Source: Mantamonas sphyraenae (Eukaryota > CRuMs > Mantamonadidae). Taken from it: a stretch of 64,000 nucleotides of DNA. Location of the stretch: assembly GCA_026936335.1 (NCBI GenBank), contig JAPMXV010000034.1, forward strand, positions 1 through 64,000, read 5' to 3'. A program made the position numbers and the translations under genes. This document shows positions 20,949 through 31,192 of the stretch, piece by piece. Numbering within the stretch: the stretch's first letter is position 1; each line of letters begins with the position of its first letter. The notes below the pieces were generated by a model. It did no database searches, was not told where the DNA came from, and saw only the letters and a list, made by a program, of their open reading frames with translations.

Positions 20949-22949
20949 ATGCACACCGAGTATGCCGCTTGCGGCACACAAGAGTCTGACGCGCCAAAGG
21001 CTCTCCTGCGCCACCATGCCGTCCTGGTCACCTCCATTCTCAACGGCATGGACTCGGAAGATGACTTGCGGCCCTCATCACAATGGTGGTGGGACCCTGT
21101 TCAACGTTGGCTCGACGCAAACAGCTGGCACACTGGCGAGGACGACGACAAACTTGCGCAACAGCCCGTCGCCAAGCGTCGGCGCATCGATCACCTTTCG
21201 CTCCTGCAGCGCATACGATCCCTGCGTACAGCCTCACAACTCAACGACACCCGTCTGCATTCTCACATGCGAACGCGCTCTGTGCTCCTTCAAGCGTGGC
21301 TGGACGGCACGCGCCGCCTCGACACCAGCCTCGATTTAGCCGACCCGCACACCCATTCAGCCCTTGCTTTGCTGCAAGCCCTCGAAAACGGCCACACAAC
21401 CACAGAGGAGGCTCTCACCCTCGCCCACAACCTGATGCAGCACGACCAGCACCACCCACAGAGCACCTGGCTCGCTGCCTACCTCTTGGCACACACTCGG
21501 CCCTCAACCGATCCTGTCCTTGCCCTTGCTCGCCAGCTTCTCCACACTTCTGCATACGAGCATGCTTTCCACCCGTGGATGGCCACAAACACTCTCGCTC
21601 TCGACCACCTGCACTCAACACCGCTCACGCCAGACTCGTACAAACACATCCTTGCTCTCCTGCACACCAGCGCCCACGAGGCCTCTCATCCCTTCACAGT
21701 ATCCCTTTCCCTCATTCTCTTCAACACATTCGCCCTCCACGACCGCATGGGCCGCTACCACAGCTTGAAGACTGTCGCTCGTGCTTTTCGCTCCGCCTTT
21801 GCCCATGAATTTGGCCGGAGAAGTACCACTGTCCCACAACATGCATCTTCTTCCTCCTCCTCCTCCTCCGCCACCTCCGCAACCGCAAACCTCCCGTGGC
21901 GCTTTGTACAAGTCCGTGCCGACGGACGCATTCAGTTTGCTCGCTCTGTCGTCGAGCTGCTGCAGTTGCGCATGTCCAACCCGCTCAACGATTACGACGC
22001 CTCGCTCTGTCAGATCCACCAGTGCGTCATCGACACCCGCCTTGCAATGCATGCTCTGCGAGTCGCCGATTTCTCGCAGGCTCTCACCAGCCTCCGCGCT
22101 ATCGTCCGCCTCCTCCTCCTACGCCGCTCCACCATTGCACGCCTTTTACGCCGCACACTTTCCATCGACCCATGGCTCCTAATCATGGCCTACCTCCACT
22201 GCCTCTACCGCTCGGGCCACATCGAGCACGCTCTCGCCCTCGCTGATGAGGTTGGACGCCGTTTGCCCCTTCACAGCAAACACACCTGGTTTCTGCACGC
22301 ACTCAAGGCCTCCGCGTTTCTCAACAAAGCCCTTGCGCGTGGCCATGCCCATGGCTGGGCTGCCGCTCACTCGCTTTTTGAAGAGTCCTGCCACAGCATC
22401 GACGAGGCCCTCGACCATTGCCAGCATGCACACAGCAGGCGTGCTCTTTACCTCAATCGAGGAATTGCTCTCTTCTGCATGGGTCGCACTCACCGCGCAC
22501 GTACCACCAACAGACACCGCGCCCTACGCGCCATCCTCCTCGCCCATCGCATGACTACCACACACGACGGTGAGGGCGAGCTTATCGACACACAGCACAC
22601 GTACCATGTCGCCTACAACGCCGCCCTCGCCCTCCTGCGACAGGGGCAAACCGTCCAGGGCTGTCTCTTGTGGCTGCGAACACGTGGATTTCCCCTTACA
22701 GACGTCCTCGACGTCTACCAAACCGCCCTGGACGACAGAACACGCGCTCTACACACCAGCCAATGGAACGGTCATCCAGAACAATTGCGCAACTCCCCAG
22801 AACTGAGCTTTGTCTCCCTCGACTGCTGGGTGCTCTCTCAATGGAAAACAATCCGTGCGGCCGCCATTGCAGAGAAGGAAATTGCCCAACTGGCCGAACT
22901 CGACATTGCCGATGACGACTGGGACTGGGAGGGCAGTGCCATCGAATGA
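20949..22949 (+). CDS. Helical-repeat protein of unknown function
   Basis: A single exon of 666 residues from ATG 20949. I do not recognise a family. Sequence features: a KRRR basic cluster near residue 78, long Leu/Ala/His-rich amphipathic helices from about 90 to 640 in paired-helix spacing like TPR or other alpha-solenoids, a short poly-Ser insert near 300, and a very acidic Trp-containing tail (DDDWDWEGSAIE). No signal peptide or transmembrane helix is evident. The basic cluster and the acidic tail are compatible with a nuclear scaffold, for example a subunit of a transcription or RNA-processing complex, but this is inference. The helices are rich in His and Arg, unlike neighbouring proteins. 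Confidence 0.75.
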   Translation: MHTEYAACGTQESDAPKALLRHHAVLVTSILNGMDSEDDLRPSSQWWWDPVQRWLDANSWHTGEDDDKLAQQPVAKRRRIDHLSLLQRIRSLRTASQLNDTRLHSHMRTRSVLLQAWLDGTRRLDTSLDLADPHTHSALALLQALENGHTTTEEALTLAHNLMQHDQHHPQSTWLAAYLLAHTRPSTDPVLALARQLLHTSAYEHAFHPWMATNTLALDHLHSTPLTPDSYKHILALLHTSAHEASHPFTVSLSLILFNTFALHDRMGRYHSLKTVARAFRSAFAHEFGRRSTTVPQHASSSSSSSSATSATANLPWRFVQVRADGRIQFARSVVELLQLRMSNPLNDYDASLCQIHQCVIDTRLAMHALRVADFSQALTSLRAIVRLLLLRRSTIARLLRRTLSIDPWLLIMAYLHCLYRSGHIEHALALADEVGRRLPLHSKHTWFLHALKASAFLNKALARGHAHGWAAAHSLFEESCHSIDEALDHCQHAHSRRALYLNRGIALFCMGRTHRARTTNRHRALRAILLAHRMTTTHDGEGELIDTQHTYHVAYNAALALLRQGQTVQGCLLWLRTRGFPLTDVLDVYQTALDDRTRALHTSQWNGHPEQLRNSPELSFVSLDCWVLSQWKTIRAAAIAEKEIAQLAELDIADDDWDWEGSAIE

Positions 22950-23099
22950 ATCCCGCCCTCCGCCCCGCCCCATCCACACAAAACTCCAACACAACGTGCG
23001 TACCACCCAGTTTTTCATACCGGAGAGCGACGCCCCGCCCAGTCACCTTCTTGCTCACACACACATTCCCTTTCACCCGTCTCCTGCAGCTCTTCCATC

Positions 23100-24342
23100 A
23101 TGCAGCGGTTGATGCGTGATCTCGCCGGAATGGGCGGCGGCGGCATGATGCAGGGTATGGGCGACGAAGACATCCCAGACACCTCGGAGATCATCTACAT
23201 CTCCTCGCTTGCTCTCCTCAAGATGCTCAAGCACGGTACGTGGACATTTCATGCCTGTCTGGTCCTTTCCGCGCCCCCAAGAACACCGCGCCCCTGCCAA
23301 TTCCGCGCCCGAGCTGGCCCTCCCTGCCCTGCTTCCGCCTTTCGCCGCTCCCTTTGCCATCCTCCCCTCCTCGCTTCTTCCCCCACCCCCTTTTCTCTCC
23401 TCTTTGTATGCTTCCCTCGCTGCACCTTCTACCTTCCCACCTTCCTCGTTGCCCCTGCCATCCAGGGCCACTCACCCGCTTCGCGTTTCCGCGCGCAACA
23501 CTCTCGCCCCACTCCGCGCCTCTCTCCCACTCATCACAGGACGCGCCGGCGTACCCATGGAGGTGATGGGTCTCATGCTCGGTGACCTCGTCGACGACTA
23601 CACCATCAAGGTCGTCGATGTCTTTGCCATGCCCCAGAGCGGAACCGGCGTCAGCGTCGAGGCTGTCGACCCGGTCTTCCAGCAAAAGATGATGGAGATG
23701 CTCGAACGCACTCAGCGATCCTCTGTCGTTGTCGGTTGGTACCATTCCCATCCGGGGTTCGGCTGCTGGCTCTCTGGCGTCGATGTCAACACCCAAAAGA
23801 GCTTCGAGCGACTCCACCCGCGCAACGTCGCCGTCGTCGTCGATCCCATCCAGTCTGTCAAGGGCAAGGTTGTCATCGACGCCTTCCGCACCATCCCTCA
23901 GCAGATGGCCATCCTCGGCCAGGAGCCCCGCCAAACAACAAGCAACATCGGCCACCTGAAGAAGCCCAGCGTCGCCGCACTCATCCACGGCCTCAATCGC
24001 CACTACTACAGCATGGTCATTGGCTACCGCAAGAGTGAGCTCGAACAAAAGATGCTGCTCAACCTCCACCGCCGAGCCTGGACGGCTGGCCTCAAGCTCA
24101 AGGACTACGAGGAGCACGACAAGAGCAACCAGGAAACCGTCCAGGAGATGCTCGAACTCAGCAAGAACTACCACAAAATGGTCCAGGAAGAGAACAGCAT
24201 GACCCGCGAGAAGTTTGAGCTCGCCCAGGTTGGCAAGACTAACCCCAAGAAGCATCTCGCCGAGAATGTCAACAAGCTCATGTCCTCCAACATCAACCAA
24301 ATCCTCGGCTCCATGCTCGACAGTGTCGTGTTCAAGCTCTGA
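23100..24342 (+). CDS. PSMD14: 26S proteasome lid deubiquitinase RPN11/PSMD14
   Basis: Metalloprotease of the proteasome lid that removes ubiquitin chains from substrates as they enter the core. Exons 23100-23235 and 23540-24342 join in frame (CAC G|GA CGC), giving 312 residues, the usual length. The JAMM zinc motif is complete: [16 protein letters not shown], with His114, His116 and Asp127 by my count. The family signatures [12 protein letters not shown] and [15 protein letters not shown]-like segments surround it (here [19 protein letters not shown]), and the C-terminal helices that pair with RPN8 are present ([17 protein letters not shown]). Nothing is truncated. It converges on the sorting nexin gene with 56 bases between stops. 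Confidence 0.98.
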
Positions 24343-24398
24343 TTGTCCACACAAAGAAAATGCACATCCATTCCACACAACAACCTGCTCGCCTGCCG

Positions 24399-26318
24399 TC
24401 ACTGCAATCCCGAGCCACGATAAACGCGTTGTTGGCCACCGTCACCCGCACCTTGACTCCCTTCTTCACCCTGCGTGCTGGCCCCCACAGCCTGGAACGG
24501 TTCTGTGCCCACTTGTGTCTCTACCACATCGTACAGCCGTTGCCACACCTTTTGCACATGCTTTTCGTTGCGCACCTGCATCGATGCAAACTGCAACAGA
24601 CTTTGGCGAAGGTCGCCTGCCCGCTCCACATCAAACCGCGCCAGCTCCTGCTTGATTTCCGTGTCCATGGCCATAAACTCCGTCTCCAGCGCCTCCAGCT
24701 CGTTCATCGCTTCGCGCATCTCGTACTGTGCTTCAAACGACGTCGAATAGTACACCCGTTTGGCGTCCGCATTCCTCGCCGACTCCTGAACCTCCAGCAG
24801 GGCCTTGCTGCGGTTCGTCAGCAGCTTCTTTGTTGCCAGAGCGTACTGTGCGTAGTCTTGGAACGTGTCTTCGAACCCCAACTCCTCCAGTTGACTGTTG
24901 TGCACCGTCACCACGTGCATATCCTCGCACGCCTTGCCCAGCTTTGCCAGCCCGTTCGAAAGCTGAGGTTCGCTCTCTGCGTTGCCCATGTACTGTGCCG
25001 CCACTCCCAGGTCCGAAAAGGCAAGCCCCAGTTCCTGCTTCTTGCGCACAAGCTCCGCCTGCGTCTCTGTGATCCCCTGCAGGTTGTCGCTCAGTTCGTC
25101 CAGATAGTAGTTGAAGTTTGCAATCCCCGCGTCCACCTCGACGGGCGTCTCAGACAACACGTCCGAGATCGACTTGCCCACATAGTCCAGCAGGTCTGTC
25201 AGTGTCTCCTCCGTGTCCATCATTCTCGATTGCAGCATCTGTGTTTCCATCCTCTCCACTCGGTCAGTCTCTGTCCTCTCAACTCCATCACATCCATCGC
25301 GCACAAACAACTCACATCGATGCTGTCCTGTAGAAAGATCACCGTCCAGTGTGACCCTCGCAGCAGCGGGTGTGCTACAACTCGCCGAATGAACTTTTCC
25401 ATCAGCTTCCGCCGCCCTTCCACAAACTCTGCGTCGAACCGGTCTGCAAACCTGCGTGTCAGAGTGTGCGCTGCTTCCTCTACCCGCCCTTCACGTCTCG
25501 CATTTCCTGTCTCCCCCACTCACTGTAGTGCACGTCGCCTGGAAGAGGCGGAATCAGAACCCCAAAGTTTTCCTCGTCCAACCTGTCCCGCAGCCACTGG
25601 AAGTGGCTGTAGCACCGTAGCACCGTCTTGCTCTTGGCATACTTGTTGTGGTCCGCCTTGATTGCAAGTACGTCGTGCTGTGTGTGAGCCTCTGCCTGTC
25701 CTTGTTGTCCTCGAGGCCCCTCTTTGCCACCATCCCTCCCGCTCCTCTCCTCTCTCCCTGTGTTCCCTTTCCTGCACCCGTGCTGCACACTTGCCCATGC
25801 ACCTGTCTCTTCTCGTCCTCACTTACCTCTGTGGTCACGTTGTACGCAATAAACGCCTGCATACCCTCCCCCATCACGTGCGGTTCGCGCACCCTCACTT
25901 GCACATACGGGTTGCTCAGCAGGTCCTGGAACTCATAATCAGACACATCCAATTCCACCTTGCGCCGAGCGGCTGCCACTCGGCTACTCTCCTCGCGTGC
26001 CTCCGACTCCCCGCTCCTCTCACCACTTCCCTCTCGGCTTCCCTCCCCTCCCGCCGGCAACCCTTCTTCCCTCTCCTCGTTAAGTTCCACCACTGTCCCT
26101 GCAAACGCGTTGCTGCTCTCCCCATTCTCGCTGGCGGCGTCTCCGCCCGTCTTGTGTGCCGCCTTTAGCGCCTGGCTGCGCCGTGCTCCCTCGGCCAACT
26201 CCTCTCTTGACACAAGGTCTGCAAACGGATCCACCACAGCTGCGCCAGTCTCCTTTCCTCTGCCGTTTCCCTCTCCACTCTCCGCCGTCGTTGTCACACT
26301 CTTGTCTCCTTCGCTCAT
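24399..26318 (-). CDS. Sorting nexin, PX-BAR type (SNX1/2/Vps5-like)
   Basis: Membrane-bending subunit of endosomal retromer-type coats. Minus-strand exons 25827-26318, 25524-25656, 25316-25443 and 24399-25238 join in frame (530 residues). An acidic, low-complexity N-terminus with a DPFADL motif precedes the PX domain: YVQVREPHVMGEG..AFIAYNVTTE, then RCYSHFQWLRDRL with the phosphoinositide-binding Arg/Tyr, the proline loop LIPPLPGD, and RRKLMEKFIRRVVAHPLL. The C-terminal half is a BAR-type coiled coil (about residues 255-510). The third exon starts at the second of two close AG sites (GTTTGCAG), because only that one keeps frame. The last 25 residues are Gly/Gln-rich and unlike other sorting nexins, so the final exon end may be mis-modelled. 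Introns are purine-rich in the sense strand, an unusual feature here. Confidence 0.9.
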
Positions 26319-26374
26319 GGCCGAATGCTTGCTGCAGCCCGAGCACAGCCACCTCAATCGAAACACTTTTTCCC
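26319..26374. promoter_or_regulatory. 56-base head-to-head spacer, presumed bidirectional promoter
   Basis: The start codons of the sorting nexin (-) and the dioxygenase (+) are 56 bases apart. No TATA-like element is seen. A short T-rich run sits just before the plus-strand ATG. Confidence 0.5.
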
Positions 26375-27782
26375 ATGTCTTCCGAACCCGCCATTGTTGA
26401 TCTTTCTGTCTTTCTCAACGAAACCGACTTTGAGAACCCGTCCGAAGAGACCATTGCCGAGTGCCAGAAGCTCGCCAAGAGCCTCCAAGAAACCGGCATT
26501 GTGATTGCAAAGGACCCTCGCGTCTCCTCTGTATGTTTCTCGATGCGCACACACCTTTCCACAATGCCCTGCACCCGCCCACCCGTTCTTGTAGTCGTTT
26601 CATACACTTGGCGCACTGCATGCATGTCTGTGTGTTCCGCACGCTGCTGCAAAGACTAACCACGGATTTTCCCTTTTTGCAGGAGGACAACGCCACCTTC
26701 CTCGACATGATGGAGCGCTACTACGACCAGGACGACGACATCAAGCGCAAGGATGAGCGCCCAGACATTCACTACCAGTTGGGCGTGACCCCCGAGTTTA
26801 CTGAGGTCCCTCGTGACCATACGGCCCTTGTACGTGCGACGTGTTTTTCGCCCGCGCGGGGTTTCCGTTTTTCTCATCTCAAAACCTGCCAGTCCCTTCC
26901 CGAACCTTCTCGCGGGCTCCTGTGTGTATACAGCCCACCACCGTTCTGACACCCGTTGCCCTTTGGGCGTGCACTCTGTGCATACCACAGATCAACCAGC
27001 TGGATGGCTGCAACCTCGCCCACATCCCCGAAGGCGCCGATCCCAAGTGGCGTTTCCATTGGCGCATCGGCCCGCAGCCGGAAACCACCGAGTTTCCCCT
27101 GCTCAACGCAGACCCCGTCGTGCCCGAAGCATTCCAGGATGAGTGGGCCGAAAAGATGGACAAGTGGGGTGACTCCATGCTGGATTGCTGTGTCACCGTC
27201 GCCCAGATGGCCGCTGTCGGCATGGGCCTCGACAAGGACGTCCTTTCCGACAAGATGGCCTTTGGTCCCCACCTGCTGGCCCCGACCGGCTCCGATCTCA
27301 ACAAGTACGGCGACAAGGACACCATCTTTGCTGGCTTCCACTACGACCTCAACTTCCTTACCTGCCACGGCAAGAGCCGCTTCCCTGGCCTCTTTGCCTG
27401 GCTGCGCGACGGACAAAAGGTGCCCATCAAGGTGCCCGACGGATGCCTCCTCCTCCAGGCCGGTGCCCAGTTTGAGTACTTCACTGGCGGCAAGGTCATG
27501 GCTGGTTTCCACGAGGTTGTCGTTGCCGACAGCACTCTGGAGCGTATCGAGGAAGCCAAGGCGAACCAGCAATGCCTGTGGCGTGTCTCCTCCACCATGT
27601 TCTCCCACATCCAGTCTGACCAGACCCTCGAGGTTCTTGAGCCCTTTGCCAAGGATCTCGACGAGGAGACTCTGGCCAAGTATCCGCCCGTCAAGGCCGG
27701 CACTCAGGTCCAGGCCGAACTCGATGCCATCAACCTGGGTGAGGGCAAGACAGGCGGCAAGAGCAGCAACTCGGAGGAGTAG
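26375..27782 (+). CDS. 2-oxoglutarate/Fe(II)-dependent oxygenase, isopenicillin-N-synthase-like
   Basis: Exons 26375-26530, 26683-26829 and 26991-27782 join in frame to give 364 residues. The non-haem iron triad is visible as HxD (His218, Asp220 in GFHYDLNFLT) and a distal His275 (GFHEVV). Arg299-x-Ser301 (LWRVSST) is the expected 2-oxoglutarate clamp. The spacing and the N-terminal DLSVFLNET segment place it with the isopenicillin-N-synthase/gibberellin-oxidase superfamily, in which substrates vary widely: small-molecule hydroxylation, desaturation or ring closure. Substrate cannot be predicted. The C-terminus is a short charged, Ser-rich tail. No signal peptide, so probably cytosolic. Confidence 0.87.
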
Positions 27783-27988
27783 ACACCAAGACATGAACAC
27801 TACCGTACACAAGCTACCCAGTGATCTTCCTGCACCTCCTGCATCCTCCTGCCCCCCCTGCCCCTTCTGCACCATCTGCATCCTCCTCCACCTGCATTCT
27901 CTCTTCCATCTCACTTCTGTCTTGCCACAAACAACAATTCAACATCCATCCACGCTACACCAACCACTCCAAGACCTCCCTCCCAAGC

Positions 27989-28561
27989 ATGCTCGATCCG
28001 CAACTCCGAAAACGCACCACCGCAGACGATTCGGGACAATCCAACACCAACGATGACATTGATTCCATGCAACATGCCCGTCCCGGTCGCTCCATTGCTC
28101 CAGCGTCTGGCGTCCGTGTCCGCATGGCCAACCAGAGCCACCGCGCTCCAGCATCGGGTCCAGCCGACCTCTCGCGCGACCCGCCCTCGGACTGGACCAC
28201 CACGATCCTCACTCTCCTCCTGCTCACTTGCGTCGCCCTCATTGTCTATCTCTATGGCGTGGCCTACCTTGACGAGGACTCCCAGCATATCTTTTGGGCC
28301 GTATCCCTCATGATCCTCTCCGCCGTGTTTTGGACCTGGTTCATCCTCAACCGCTCCGCCAACAAGAGGCGGCAGGCCAAGGCCAAGATTGCCCAGGAGA
28401 AGGAACGTCTCGCCAAAAAGTACTCCTCTTCATCCTCGTCGTCCTCGTCTGCTGCGTCATCCAGGAACAGGAGCTCCCGAAGACGACAGCCTGCACGCTC
28501 CTCCTCCTCCTCCTCCTCCTCCTCCCCGTCCTTTACAGCAGACAACGTACAACTCAGGTGA
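27989..28561 (+). CDS. Small two-pass membrane protein, poly-Ser tail
   Basis: 190 residues from ATG 27989; family not recognised. About 70 hydrophilic residues (Arg/Asn/Ser-rich) precede two hydrophobic helices near residues 73-95 (TILTLLLLTCVALIVYLYGV) and 103-122 (IFWAVSLMILSAVFWTWFIL) joined by a short acidic loop (DEDSQ). The second is followed by a very basic stretch (RSANKRRQAKAK) and two Ser-rich runs. By the positive-inside rule both ends should be cytosolic. It could be a small ER or vesicle membrane protein. The 206 bases upstream hold no other gene. It converges on the PRPP synthetase with 94 bases between stops. Confidence 0.75.
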   Translation: MLDPQLRKRTTADDSGQSNTNDDIDSMQHARPGRSIAPASGVRVRMANQSHRAPASGPADLSRDPPSDWTTTILTLLLLTCVALIVYLYGVAYLDEDSQHIFWAVSLMILSAVFWTWFILNRSANKRRQAKAKIAQEKERLAKKYSSSSSSSSSAASSRNRSSRRRQPARSSSSSSSSSPSFTADNVQLR

Positions 28562-28655
28562 TAGTCCAGACACACTTCCCAACCCTCTTCAACCTGCCTG
28601 CCAGCCACACAAACAAAATGGACTGCATTGCATTTCCAACTCCTCTGCCACCCCT

Positions 28656-29494
28656 TCAGATGGCCTGGTCGTAAAGCGACTGCGCGACCAGCGGTGCGAT
28701 GGACAGCACTTCGAACGGCTTTTGCCCTCGGATGGAGCTCAGCACTCGCGGATTGCTGTTGGTCACCCAGAACGTGTCAAAGATGTCCTCCTCCACGAAA
28801 CGCGTCCACGCATCGCCCGGAAACACTGCATGCGTGCAGTACGCAGACACCTTGGATGCTCCAGCCTCCTTGATGGCTTTGGAGCACTGCACCAGCGTGC
28901 CTCCGGTCTGAACCAAGTCGTCCACAATCACCACATGCTTCCCCTCGGGATTGCCGTCCTTGATCGTCACAATGCGCTTGTCCTCCACTCGCTTCTTCAC
29001 ACAAACCACCAACTCAAACCCGTCAAAGAATGTGCCGAATCGTTTTGCCGCCCCATCGTCGGGGAAGGCAATTGCCAGCTCGTCCTCAGACTCTTCCTTC
29101 AGCTTCTCCAGCTGCTCGTGCAGCAGCGGGATCGCCGTCTCTAGGATCGGGATCACGTTGTCGTCAAAGTAGAAGCGGCCCTGCAGCGTGTGCAGGTCAA
29201 ACACCGTCAGCCGCGTCGGCCCGCCCGGAGACACTGGCGTGCACGAGATCATGCGAGAAAGGGTCTTTGCCGTCGCGATCTCTCCCTCGTACATGACTCG
29301 CTCCATCGTCGCTGTCGGAAAGAACGGAAGCACAAGGTGCACACTTCGCGCGAGGTACTTCGGCAGGGCGTACAGCACCGCAAACTGGTCAAAGATGTCC
29401 CCGTCAAAGTGCATCGACGACAGGAACACCACGTTCCTATGCTTGATCTGCTTCACAGGCACATGGATGTTGGGAAACCCATCTGACCCACGCC

Positions 29495-29529
<35 letters not shown>

Positions 29530-29808
29530 ACGCACACATTCTGTCAGTCGCCGTTTGCGCACAAACACAAACCACCGCAAACGCGTCACCCACTTGAAAA
29601 ATCACTTACCCGGGAACTTCTTCCACGAGATCTCTCCAACTTCAAACGAGTCCGGATACAGCTCCGCGATCTCCTTGGCCAGATCTTCCATGCTTTCTGC
29701 GTACAGAATCAACATCTTGTCGTCCGCTATGAACAGCGCCCTTTGTGTCAGCCGGGCCCTCTCCCTCTCGCTCGTGCCCCTCCTGCTCTCGTCCCATCTC
29801 CCACCCTC

Positions 29809-29842
<34 letters not shown>

Positions 29843-29893
29843 CAACAACGCACACGACTTCTTCAGCTGCTGGATAGAGGAGGTGCTGCTCAT
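28656..29893 (-). CDS. Ribose-phosphate pyrophosphokinase, class II (plant PRS3/4-like)
   Basis: Makes PRPP from ribose 5-phosphate and ATP for nucleotide and amino-acid synthesis. Exon 3 (28656-29482) carries the PRPP-binding loop IVDDLVQTGGTL, the flexible-loop region FPDDGAAKRF and LVLPFFPTATMERV. These match the phosphate-independent class II enzymes known from plants more than the animal/fungal class I form. Exon 2 (29610-29740) encodes KMLILYAESMEDLAKEIAEL and EISWKKFPDGFPNI across the junction. Exon 1 (29893 to 29859 or 29856) is a weak model: MSSTSSIQQLKK, with GTCGTG or GTGTGC donor, either keeping frame. If it is wrong, translation could start at the Met in KMLILY (exon 2). About 330 residues. 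With the exon-1 start, the gene begins 12 bases after the upstream oxidoreductase stop. Confidence 0.88.
29494..29538. repeat. (CA)n microsatellite in PRPP synthetase intron 2
   Basis: A CA dinucleotide run with a few CG interruptions lies just upstream (transcript sense) of the exon 3 acceptor. In the sense strand it reads TG repeats ending GTGGGTCAG, so it replaces the usual polypyrimidine tract. Confidence 0.9.
29812..29841. repeat. (CA)n microsatellite in PRPP synthetase intron 1
   Basis: About 15 CA units directly beside the modelled exon 1 donor. Together with 29494-29538 it means both introns of this gene are largely simple-sequence DNA. Confidence 0.9.
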
Positions 29894-29905
29894 CGTTCTC
29901 TTTCT

Positions 29906-31192
29906 TCACTGCTCTGTTTCAACTGCCTCTCCCGTCGCTGCATCGTCCTCGTCCACTCCTCCAGCACTCAGCGTCACCTCCACTGGCTCCTCCGTCTTCA
30001 CTGCCCCGCTCTCTTCCCCCGACTCCGACCCACCCGCCTTCTCCGTCTCCTCCTGGCCCACTTGTCCCCCCAGTTCGAAAAAGTCGTCGTCTTTGCTCTC
30101 GCCTGCCTCCTGCTCCTGCCCCTCCTCCGTGTCTTCGTTGTTCATCAACAACAGCACCTTGCCCTGACTCATGTTGGCCGTGTAGTGCTCAATGGCTTCC
30201 TTCACGCTCCGCAGCGGGAAGTACTTGCTCACAGTCACCGTTTCCATGCTCGAGGCCGTCTTTCCAGCTCGTGCTGCCATGTACACGGTCGACAGAAAAT
30301 TCTTGTTGCGCAGGTACACCCCCAGGTGGAATCCCAACAGCTGCTTCTCCTCCAGCACAAAGTCACTCGACTGCAGATTCCCAACCGTTGTCTGCGCCAT
30401 GTTTCCGTACAGGTAAAGCTTCGATTTCGGCGGCAGGCAGTTCATGATTGTTCCAGTCACGTCGTTGGCCACTGCATCAAACGCCACAGTGGCCCCCAGT
30501 TCAGCGGCAAGCGAACGCAGTTCCGCCGCGAAGCCCTCCTGCTCTTGAATCAGCACGTGCTTTGCCCCCACGCTCTTCAGAATCTCCACCTGCTCCTGCC
30601 GCCGCACGATGTTGATCACTTCCACCCCATTCTTTGTGCACAGGGCCAGAAGCAGTTTGCCCAAGCTGCTGCATGCCGGCGTGTTCACGCAGGCTTTCGC
30701 TCCGTTCGCACTCAGAATGTCCACGAATGCAATCACAGTCATCGGGTTCACCAGCATCGTCGCCGCCGCCTCGTCCGGCACGCTCTCGTCCACGTCAATG
30801 CACAGTGTGCTCTTTGTCACCATGTACTCTGCCCAGCAACCGCTTGCGCTACTTGCCTCATCTGGCGAGCAAGCAACACGTTTCCCCACCAACCGGTAGC
30901 CCAGCAGACCGCCCCCATTCTTCACGACCACCCCAGTTCCCTCCAGCCCAGGGATCATTGGCAATTCCTTGTCCACATGTCCGTACTTGCCCATAACCAG
31001 CGCCAGGTCGCTCGGATTGATCGGAGATGCAATCATGCGCAGCAGAACCTCTCCTTCCTGCGGCTCTGGCACAGGAACCTCCTCCACGCGAAGACCGTCT
31101 AGGTTGTCGTCGTTAAATTCGTGCAGGTGGACCACCTTCATTGTCTCTGGGATCTCATTTGCCCCGCTTTTGCTTCCACTGCTGCTGCTCAT
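29906..31192 (-). CDS. MDR-family NAD(P)H oxidoreductase (enoyl-/quinone-reductase-like) with acidic C-terminal extension
   Basis: A single exon. From ATG 31192 it gives 428 residues; ATG 31141 (MKVVHLHEF) would also be a canonical start, 17 residues shorter. The medium-chain dehydrogenase/reductase fold shows in VPEPQEGEVLLRMIASPINPSD, PMIPGLEGTGVV and the cofactor region (VNTPACSSLGKLLLALC, followed by the Rossmann strand EVINIVRR whose Arg pair suits NADPH). No zinc ligands are present, pointing to the quinone reductase/2-enoyl reductase branch (MECR-like). The last 80 residues are an acidic Glu/Ser/Gly extension not usual for the family. The 31192 ATG overlaps the stop codon of the upstream gene (ATGA), and the stop lies 12 bases before the next start, so three genes are nearly contiguous. 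Confidence 0.85.
   Translation of the reverse strand: MSSSSGSKSGANEIPETMKVVHLHEFNDDNLDGLRVEEVPVPEPQEGEVLLRMIASPINPSDLALVMGKYGHVDKELPMIPGLEGTGVVVKNGGGLLGYRLVGKRVACSPDEASSASGCWAEYMVTKSTLCIDVDESVPDEAAATMLVNPMTVIAFVDILSANGAKACVNTPACSSLGKLLLALCTKNGVEVINIVRRQEQVEILKSVGAKHVLIQEQEGFAAELRSLAAELGATVAFDAVANDVTGTIMNCLPPKSKLYLYGNMAQTTVGNLQSSDFVLEEKQLLGFHLGVYLRNKNFLSTVYMAARAGKTASSMETVTVSKYFPLRSVKEAIEHYTANMSQGKVLLLMNNEDTEEGQEQEAGESKDDDFFELGGQVGQEETEKAGGSESGEESGAVKTEEPVEVTLSAGGVDEDDAATGEAVETEQ

Noticed and set aside
29906-31192. Bacterial operon acquired by transfer, to explain the ATGA overlap
   Set aside because: The flanking genes contain spliceosomal introns, and the base composition is like the neighbours. 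Compact eukaryotic packing or start misplacement is simpler.
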